Both the position numbers and the translations under genes were made by a program. Shown here piece after piece: positions 6,899 to 11,676 of a stretch of DNA of 11,676 nucleotides (position 1 is its first letter; every line of letters starts with the position of its first letter). The notes below the pieces were generated by a model, which was not told where the DNA came from, ran no database searches, and saw nothing but the letters and a program-made list of their open reading frames with translations. Origin of the DNA: Atopobiaceae bacterium (GTDB taxonomy: Bacteria > Actinomycetota > Coriobacteriia > Coriobacteriales > Atopobiaceae); assembly GCA_017460265.1 (NCBI GenBank), contig JAFUBJ010000005.1, positions 1-11,676 on the forward strand, written 5' to 3'.

Positions 6899-7005
6899 CC
6901 CATATATGTAAGCCGCCGTCAAATACAGATCGAGAACCAACCTTATTTCCGACAAGCCCGCAGTACAAGAATCGCTGGACGACGCGACACCCGTTTGCGT
7001 GGCTC

Positions 7006-7920
7006 CTAGAGGTACTTCCGCCAGTCGTCTTCTTCCTCGTCGTCCTCTTCCTCATGCACTTCCTCGACCTTCTGGCGATCAGCAAGCTTCACGTAAGGCT
7101 CGGGGTTTGTCTCCGGGAAGCACGCAAAGGCATGCTCAAAGCGCTGGAAGTTCTCGTCAAAGCGAGTGGAAGGAACCGCAAAGAACACCTGCCTTGCCAC
7201 GTGCTTGCCACTCGCAAGCTCCTCAAGGAAGACGCGTGCCACAAGGTCGGCATCCCAACCAAAGACTCCGCAACCATAGGCGCCCAGCACGAGCTTCTCG
7301 TGCCCCAGCTCGTCTGCGATGGCCAACACAAAGCGGATGCGGCTCCGCAGGTACTTGAGAAGCGTCTCTTCGTCAATGCGATAATCCTGGCGGGCGCGAC
7401 GCGCGTTGGGGGCAGCCACCACGATGACGTCGGCATAGCCATGGTAGCGATCGCGGTCAAAGCGGACCTTGGGCACCACGATGCCGCGGTTGCGATAGAG
7501 CTCGCAGTTGATGTTGCGACGGCGATTCTCGCCGTACCACGCCTTCTGCTCGCGCAACACGTTATAGAGCGTCGACTCCGCGCAAAGGGCCTGCTCCTGG
7601 CCCCAGTTTCCACGCTCATAGCCGCCACCGGGATTGGTGAAGGACGCAAAGTCAAGAAGGGCGAGGTCGCAGTAGTTGGCAACGCCTCGGCCATGCTCAA
7701 TGACCGCGGCCACGCCATCCTGGTCGAGCACGTGCACCTCGGGAACGCATCCCTCTGCGGACACTTTGGGCATCGAGTCGTAGGTCTTGAGCTCGGCAAA
7801 CGAGCGCTCTACCTCCTTGGTCAGGCGAGCATCAACGTCCGCGATATGTTGTGTGGCTGCCTGGGCACGCTCAGCCTTGCGGTCTGTACTTCTTTTTGTA
7901 TCGCGGTCCTGAAACGCCAT
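7006..7920 (-). CDS. Microbial PARG-like macro-domain protein (TIGR02452 type)
   Basis: The 304-residue protein matches the bacterial poly(ADP-ribose) glycohydrolase family, a macro-domain fold that removes ADP-ribose from modified targets. The catalytic signature is present as TNPGGG (95-100) followed by QE at 108-109, giving GGG-X7-QE with Glu109 as the expected catalytic acid. A second conserved loop, GAYGCGVFG (213-221), should hold the diphosphate. The N-terminus (1-45) is charged and helical. The C-terminus is unusual: residues 286-299 are almost all Glu/Asp, just before a final WRKYL. The ATG at 7920 is preceded by GAGGGG about 10 nt away, a slightly long spacing. No ADP-ribosyltransferase or toxin partner is visible beside it. 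It appears to be a single-gene unit, bounded upstream by the symmetric repeat array. Confidence 0.88.
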   Translation of the reverse strand: MAFQDRDTKRSTDRKAERAQAATQHIADVDARLTKEVERSFAELKTYDSMPKVSAEGCVPEVHVLDQDGVAAVIEHGRGVANYCDLALLDFASFTNPGGGYERGNWGQEQALCAESTLYNVLREQKAWYGENRRRNINCELYRNRGIVVPKVRFDRDRYHGYADVIVVAAPNARRARQDYRIDEETLLKYLRSRIRFVLAIADELGHEKLVLGAYGCGVFGWDADLVARVFLEELASGKHVARQVFFAVPSTRFDENFQRFEHAFACFPETNPEPYVKLADRQKVEEVHEEEDDEEEDDWRKYL

Positions 7921-8032
7921 CGATAATCAACCCCTCGTTCCTCTTGCTGGTAGCGCACGCGCCTTCCATGACACGATAATGATAGCTGTATCGAGCGGAA
8001 TTAGGGGCCTACTCAAGGTACATGAACAATTA

Positions 8033-8057
8033 GGCACGATATTTGCCTTCCTGCAAC
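8033..8057 (+). repeat. 25-bp element copy A (forward)
   Basis: This is the most diverged copy, with three differences from consensus (A at unit position 7, C at 14, C at 19). Its internal dyad is broken. Confidence 0.8.
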
Positions 8058-8082
8058 AAAACACCCAGGATTAAGCAGTTTC

Positions 8083-8107
8083 GGCACGGTATTTGTTATC
8101 GTGCAAC
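8083..8107 (+). repeat. 25-bp element copy B (forward)
   Basis: It has two core differences from consensus (positions 15 and 16) and a perfect GCACG/CGTGC dyad. Confidence 0.88.
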
Positions 8108-8146
8108 ACAATGAGAAGACAAGAGGGCGTTTACAGCCAACAAATC

Positions 8147-8171
8147 GTTGCACGAAGACAAATACCGTGAT
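8147..8171 (-). repeat. 25-bp element copy C (reverse)
   Basis: It matches consensus except for the first two unit bases (AT instead of GG). Confidence 0.88.
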
Positions 8172-8196
8172 GCCGACACGTGCTCGAGAACGTTCT

Positions 8197-8221
8197 GTTG
8201 CACAAAGACAAATACCGTGCC
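8197..8221 (-). repeat. 25-bp element copy D (reverse)
   Basis: This is the closest copy to consensus, with a single difference at unit position 18. Confidence 0.88.
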
Positions 8222-8264
8222 GTACCAACAAGAGGTCGAAGCAAGAAGAGGCACATTGATGGGA

Positions 8265-8306
8265 CTGGCCCCTTTCGGCGATTTCTTTCACGCCGAAAGG
8301 GGCCAG
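8265..8306 (-). terminator. Perfect 16-bp hairpin after the ABC transporter operon
   Basis: Arms 8265-8280 and 8291-8306 are fully complementary over 16 GC-rich base pairs with a 10-nt loop. It starts 32 nt after the last permease stop, the position expected of a transcription end. No U-tract follows on either strand, so it may act as a weak or factor-assisted terminator, or protect the 3' end of the mRNA from nucleases. Confidence 0.6.
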
Positions 8307-8337
8307 CTGTTAGGCATATGGGCCGACGCGGAATGCG

Positions 8338-9324
8338 CTAGCGTTCTTCGCGGAAGTACGGTAGGCCCAAGCTCTCCGGAGGCTGGTTCTCGCGCTGGTT
8401 GCGCAGTGACGACAGCACCAGCACCACGATGGTGACCACATACGGGAGCATCTTGTAGAGCTCCTTGACCGCAGGACCCGACGGGATGAAGACGTACAGG
8501 ATGTACAGGCCGCCAAAGAGGACCGAAGCGATGGCGCTCACCTTGGGACGCCAGATGGTGAAGATGACGAGGGCAAGCGCAAGCCAGCCACGGTCGCCAA
8601 AGGCGTCGTTAGACCACACGCCGTTGGCGTAGTCCATGACGTAGTACAGGCCGCCCAGACCAGCGATCATGCAGCCGAGGCAGGTCGCCACATACTTGTA
8701 GCGGGTGAGGTTGATGCCCGCCGAGTCAGCCGTGGCAGGGTCCTCGCCCACGGCGCGCAGCTGCAGGCCCACGCGCGTATGCTCCAGCACGTAGGAAGCG
8801 GCAAGCGCGGCAGCAAAGGCAATATAGGCCAAAAAGCCATAGCTCAGGAAGCACTTGCCAAACCAACCCATCGAGCCCGCAAAGGGCAGCGATCGTCTAA
8901 AGAGGTTGCTTGTGGCAGACAGCGCGATGGACGGTACCTGCGCGCCCGTCAGCTTGATGAGCGAGCCGCCAAAGAAGTTGCCAAAGCCCACGCCAAAGGT
9001 GGTCATGGCAAGGCCCGTCACGTTCTGGTTGGCACGCAGCGTGACGGTGAGGAAGCAATAGAGCAGGCCCATGAGGAGCGACCCAACAAGGCAGCACGCC
9101 ACGGGAATGAGCAGGCCAAGCGCCGCGTTGATCTGCGCGCCGTCCAGGCTGCGCTCATAGAGGAACGAGCCGATGACGCCGCAGATGGCGCCCACGTACA
9201 TCACGCCGGGAATGCCCAGGTTGAGGTTGCCGGACTTCTCGGTGATGATCTCGCCGGTACTGCCATAGAGCAGAGGCACGCCCTGGGCGACGGCCCTGGG
9301 GACAAAGGAAACCACATCAAGCAT
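8338..9324 (-). CDS. BMP-family nucleoside ABC transporter permease, second subunit (YufQ/NupQ-like)
   Basis: The 328-residue inner-membrane protein has about eight to ten hydrophobic segments and belongs to the branched-chain-type permease family (BPD_transp_2). Family landmarks are SGNLNLGIPG at 31-40 (usually NLGxEG; here Pro replaces Glu), AVGEDPATADSAGI at 191-204, which is the cytoplasmic loop that contacts the ATPase, and GDRGWLALALVIF at 243-255. The length fits the shorter permease of B. subtilis-type guanosine/nucleoside importers (about 320). I chose the ATG at 9324: AAGGAGG lies 9 nt upstream, and it overlaps the end of the first permease gene by 8 nt. The longer frame to 9423 would add 33 low-complexity Ser/Arg residues that are the shadow of that gene. 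It is the last gene of the operon. Confidence 0.93.
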   Translation of the reverse strand: MLDVVSFVPRAVAQGVPLLYGSTGEIITEKSGNLNLGIPGVMYVGAICGVIGSFLYERSLDGAQINAALGLLIPVACCLVGSLLMGLLYCFLTVTLRANQNVTGLAMTTFGVGFGNFFGGSLIKLTGAQVPSIALSATSNLFRRSLPFAGSMGWFGKCFLSYGFLAYIAFAAALAASYVLEHTRVGLQLRAVGEDPATADSAGINLTRYKYVATCLGCMIAGLGGLYYVMDYANGVWSNDAFGDRGWLALALVIFTIWRPKVSAIASVLFGGLYILYVFIPSGPAVKELYKMLPYVVTIVVLVLSSLRNQRENQPPESLGLPYFREER

Positions 9325-10369
9325 CGTGTCCGCCCTCCTTCTTGTCAAAGTGCACTTGGTACGCGATGAAGAACTCGCACCCGATGATGAAGAACAGGAT
9401 GATGCCCGTAAGGATGTCGCCAAAGCTGTGGTTGAGACCGTACGCCGTGGAAATCTCGCCAGCGCCAGAGTCCATGACCACCAGAAGGAAGCTCGACGCC
9501 GCCATCACGAGCGGGTTGAACTTGGCAAGCCACGCCACCATGACGGCGGTGAAGCCGCGACCACCCGCAATGGTGGTGGTCAGCGTGTGGTTGGTTCCCG
9601 CCACCAAAAGAAAGCCCGCAAAGCCACAGACCGCGCCGGACAAGAGCAGCGTGCGCACGATGACACGGTCGACCTTGATGCCCACGTAGCGGGCGGTGTT
9701 GGTGCTCTCGCCCACCACCGAGATCTCGTATCCGTGCTTGCTATAGGAAAGATACAGGTGCATGAGCACGGTAAGCGCGGCAACCAGGAGAATGTTGAGC
9801 AGATACTTGAGGCCGAAGATCTGAGGCAGCCAACCCGCCTCGGTGGCCTGGTTGATGATGCCAATGTTGCCCGAGCCCTTGGGCACCTCCCATACGATGA
9901 CGAAGTACGCCACGAGCTGTGTGGCCACGTAGTTCATCATGAGGGTGAAGAGCGTCTCGTTGGTGTTCCAGCGAGCCTTTGCCACGGCGGGGATGCCCGC
10001 CCATACGGCACCCGCAGCAAGCGAGCACACCAGCATGAGCAGGATGAGCACCGCATTAGGAATCTTGTCGCCCAGGCAAATCATGCAGGCAGCAGACGCC
10101 AGGCTTCCTGCCAGGATCTGGCCCTCACCGCCCAGGTTCCAGAACTTCATGCGAAACGCCGGCGTCAGCGCAAGCGCCACGCAGAGCAAGACCGCAATCT
10201 CTTGCAGCAGGATCCAGATCTTGCGCGGCGAGCCAAAGGCGCCCTTGAACATGGTGGCATAGACGCTGACGGGGTTCAGGCCCGTCGTGAACGTGGTGAT
10301 GAAGCCGCCGACCACGAGGGCCAGAAGGAGGGCTCCCCTGCGCACTGCAAGCGACTGCAGCAGCGGCAT
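9317..10369 (-). CDS. BMP-family nucleoside ABC transporter permease, first subunit (YufP/NupP-like)
   Basis: The 350-residue protein forms the membrane channel with the second permease. Hydrophobic helices lie at about 12-30, 51-72, 83-99, 105-129, 143-160, 190-207, 239-258, 273-299 and 320-337. FWNLGGEGQ at 76-84 is the family signature (NxGxEGQ), and VVGESTNTARYVGI at 218-231 is the ATPase-coupling loop. The length equals that of the longer permease of known nucleoside importers (about 350). The ATG at 10369 follows the TAA of the ATPase gene after only 3 nt and has no strong ribosome binding site of its own, so it is probably translated by coupling. Substrate is inferred from family (purine nucleosides most often); other ligands are possible because the binding lipoprotein is outside the window. 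Confidence 0.93.
   Translation of the reverse strand: MPLLQSLAVRRGALLLALVVGGFITTFTTGLNPVSVYATMFKGAFGSPRKIWILLQEIAVLLCVALALTPAFRMKFWNLGGEGQILAGSLASAACMICLGDKIPNAVLILLMLVCSLAAGAVWAGIPAVAKARWNTNETLFTLMMNYVATQLVAYFVIVWEVPKGSGNIGIINQATEAGWLPQIFGLKYLLNILLVAALTVLMHLYLSYSKHGYEISVVGESTNTARYVGIKVDRVIVRTLLLSGAVCGFAGFLLVAGTNHTLTTTIAGGRGFTAVMVAWLAKFNPLVMAASSFLLVVMDSGAGEISTAYGLNHSFGDILTGIILFFIIGCEFFIAYQVHFDKKEGGHDA
9334..9340 (-). promoter_or_regulatory. Ribosome binding site AAGGAGG of the second permease
   Basis: This near-perfect site lies 9 nt before the ATG at 9324, inside the end of the first permease gene. It decides the start over the codon at 9423. Confidence 0.8.
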
Positions 10370-10372
10370 CTC

Positions 10373-11676
10373 TTAGCGTTTGGTGATCTGGCTCACTGAG
10401 GCCTCGCCTCCCCCCAGCTTGGTCATCATGAGGCCGACCTCGTTCTTGTTGGTCTTGCGACCGTCGACGATGCCGCTCACCTTGCCACCGCAGAGCACGA
10501 GGATGCGGTCGCAGAGCTCAAGCAGCACGTCGAGGTCCTCGCCTACGTACACCACGGCAACGCCGTTGCCCTTCTGGCGGTTGAGCAGGTCGTAGATCAT
10601 GTACGAGGAGTTGACGTCCAGGCCGCGCACCGCATAGGCGGAAAGCAGCACCGTAGGTGCCGCCGCAATCTCGCGGCCCACGAGCACCTTCTGCACGTTG
10701 CCGCCGGAAAGGCGACGCACCGGCGTGCCGACGCCCGGCGTGTTGACATCAAGCTCGTCCACTACCAGCTCGGCGAGGTGACGAGGCGCCTTGCGGTCGG
10801 TAAAGGGCGAGGTGCCGTCGCGGAACGAGCGCAGCATCATGTTGTCGGTAAGGTCCATGCTGCCCACGAGGCCCATGCCCAGACGGTCCTCGGGAACAAA
10901 GGAAAGCACGACGCCCATCTGCGCAATCTTGATGGGATCCATGCCAATGAGCTGCTCGACCTCTTCCCGGTCGCCCGTGGCGTCAACCACATATTCGACC
11001 GAGCCGCTCTCCACGGGCTGCAGGCCGGCGATTGCCTCGAGAAGCTCCTTCTGGCCGCTGCCGGAAATGCCGGCGATGCCCAGGATCTCGCCGGTGTAGG
11101 CCGTAAACGAGACGTCATCCAGCTTGGTGATGCCCTCGTGGTTCTTCACCGTGAGGTTCTTCACGCGGATGCGCTCCATGCGGTAGTCCATCTCGACAGG
11201 CGGGCGATCGATGTTGAGCGTCACCTGACGGCCGACCATCATGTTGGTCATCTCCTGCGTAGTGGACTCGGCCGTTATCATCTCGCCCACGTACTCGCCC
11301 TTGCGCAGCACCGCCACGCGGTCCGAGATGTCCTGCACCTCGTGGAGCTTGTGCGTGATGATGATGATTGCCTTGCCGTCGTCGCGCATGTTGCGCAGCA
11401 CCGCAAAGAGCTTGTCGGTCTCCTGCGGGGTGAGCACGGCGGTGGGCTCGTCGAGGATCAGGATCTCGGCACCGCGGTAGAGCATCTTGACGATCTCGAC
11501 GGTCTGCTTCTGCGAGACGGACATGTCGTAGACATTCTGGTTGGGATCCACGTCAAATCCGTAGGTGTCGCAGATCTGCTTGATGCGCGCAGAGGCCGCG
11601 GCAAGGTCAAACTTGCCCTCCTCCTTTAGGCCCAGCACGATGTTCTCGGCCGCCGTGAAGACGTTGACCAGCTTGA
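10373..11676 (-). CDS. BMP-family nucleoside ABC transporter ATPase (YufO/NupO-like), 5' end missing
   Basis: 433 residues are visible; the frame stays open to the window edge, and the edge residues KLVNVFTAAENIVLG match the region after the Q-loop of the first nucleotide-binding domain. About 90-100 residues, including the first Walker A, are outside. This is a two-domain ATPase of the sugar/nucleoside importer type. In domain 1 the signature region reads MSVSQKQ, followed by Walker B ILILDEPTAVLTP and the H-loop THKLHE. In domain 2 the Walker A position reads GISGSGQKEL, with Gln in place of Lys, as is common in this family; the signature is LSGGN; and the Walker B region reads AYAVRGLDV without the usual QPT. 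Domain 1 is thus the likelier hydrolytic site. The protein is cytoplasmic and bound to the permease pair encoded directly downstream. A substrate-binding BmpA-like lipoprotein gene is expected upstream, off the window. Confidence 0.94.
   Translation of the reverse strand, partial: KLVNVFTAAENIVLGLKEEGKFDLAAASARIKQICDTYGFDVDPNQNVYDMSVSQKQTVEIVKMLYRGAEILILDEPTAVLTPQETDKLFAVLRNMRDDGKAIIIITHKLHEVQDISDRVAVLRKGEYVGEMITAESTTQEMTNMMVGRQVTLNIDRPPVEMDYRMERIRVKNLTVKNHEGITKLDDVSFTAYTGEILGIAGISGSGQKELLEAIAGLQPVESGSVEYVVDATGDREEVEQLIGMDPIKIAQMGVVLSFVPEDRLGMGLVGSMDLTDNMMLRSFRDGTSPFTDRKAPRHLAELVVDELDVNTPGVGTPVRRLSGGNVQKVLVGREIAAAPTVLLSAYAVRGLDVNSSYMIYDLLNRQKGNGVAVVYVGEDLDVLLELCDRILVLCGGKVSGIVDGRKTNKNEVGLMMTKLGGGEASVSQITKR

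Larger units (their letters stand above)
8033..8221. repeat. Symmetric array of four 25-bp elements (two forward, two reverse)
   Basis: Units lie at 8033-8057 and 8083-8107 (forward) and 8147-8171 and 8197-8221 (reverse). Both pairs have an exact 50-bp pitch with 25-nt spacers, and all four are mirror-placed around position 8127. The consensus begins GGCACGGTATTTG, ends GTGCAAC, and the units differ from it at 3, 2, 2 and 1 positions. Each unit contains a short dyad GCACG/CGTGC around an 11-nt asymmetric core. Spacers are not alike. The arrangement suggests a multi-site binding region or an inverted-repeat mobile element without a gene. Confidence 0.9.
7921..8337. other. 417-bp gene-free region between the PARG-like gene and the ABC operon
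   Basis: I see no credible gene here. 7921-8032 should contain the promoter of the PARG-like gene; only a weak pair (TTGAGT and GATACA, 18 nt apart, minus strand, about 8019-7990) was found. 8033-8221 holds the symmetric four-copy repeat array. 8222-8264 shows nothing notable. 8265-8306 forms a perfect hairpin behind the ABC operon. Confidence 0.7.

Noticed and set aside
6859..7005. Promoter built from TTGACG and TATATG in the leader of the c-di-GMP operon
   Set aside because: The two hexamers are only 10 nt apart, too close for a sigma-70-type promoter.
6832..7926. 364-codon plus-strand open frame
   Set aside because: It is the antisense shadow of the PARG-like gene, which has clear catalytic motifs on the minus strand; long shadows are expected in GC-rich DNA.
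8033..8221. CRISPR-like spacing (25-bp repeats, 25-bp spacers)
   Set aside because: Two of the four units are inverted, the copies differ from each other, there are only four, and no cas genes are present.
8013..8291. 92-codon minus-strand open frame across the repeat array
   Set aside because: Its translation is made up of the repeat units read in different frames and part of the hairpin, with no family resemblance and no good ribosome binding site.
8033..8337. Insertion sequence remnant
   Set aside because: No transposase fragment or target-site duplication was seen; a gene-less element remains possible and is covered as a finding.
9325..9423. 33-residue N-terminal extension of the second permease
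   Set aside because: It lies within the first permease gene, is low-complexity Ser/Arg, and AAGGAGG points to the ATG at 9324.
11638..11676. GTG at 11638 as the true start of the ATPase gene
   Set aside because: The frame continues to the window edge with conserved family residues (VFTAAENI), so the gene is truncated by the window, not started there.

Overview
This window holds eight protein-coding genes plus one gene cut by the right edge, nine in all, every one on the minus strand. Reading order in transcription is therefore right to left. There are no rRNA or tRNA genes, no CRISPR array and no insertion sequence that I can see. Base composition is GC-rich with strong GC third-position bias. 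Purine-rich ribosome binding sites sit before most starts. A BMP-type nucleoside ABC importer, Hsp33, a PARG-type macro protein and multi-domain GGDEF/EAL proteins with PAS-like 'IYYVD' repeats together suggest a high-GC, anaerobic Gram-positive. My best guess is a Coriobacteriia member (Olsenella/Atopobium-like). This is inference from gene content and style, not a database match.

Layout from right to left. (1) 11676-8338: the ATPase (5' end missing) and two permeases of a BMP-family nucleoside ABC transporter, tightly packed with gaps of 3 and -8 nt. A perfect 16-bp hairpin lies just after the last gene. (2) 8337-7921: a 417-bp gap without genes. It holds four copies of a 25-bp element arranged two forward and two reverse at exact 50-bp pitch, making a 189-bp array that is symmetric to the base around position 8127. 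(3) 7920-7006: a microbial PARG-like macro-domain protein (TIGR02452 type) with the GGG-X7-QE signature and a strongly acidic tail. (4) 6858-2084: a likely operon of a 1169-residue receiver/GGDEF/EAL/PAS-like x3/GGDEF protein, a stand-alone HPt protein overlapping it by 4 nt, and the redox chaperone Hsp33 starting at TTG. (5) 1966-503: an iron-type alcohol dehydrogenase followed 21 nt later by a small cupin. (6) 378-115: an 87-residue peptide with a double-glycine-type leader, preceded by a 5'-UTR hairpin and followed by a good intrinsic terminator. (7) 1-56: two perfect 17-bp tandem repeats embedded in further inverted GAGTCA motifs.

How the parts may work together: the receiver, HPt and c-di-GMP domains suggest that a phosphorelay and small-molecule sensing (PAS-like repeats) jointly set c-di-GMP synthesis or breakdown. 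Hsp33 in the same unit hints at a link with oxidative stress. The importer would supply nucleosides, and the PARG-like protein would remove ADP-ribose. These two units are separated by the symmetric repeat array, which is the most unexplained structure in the window. The double-glycine peptide is the other item that ordinary annotation would miss.
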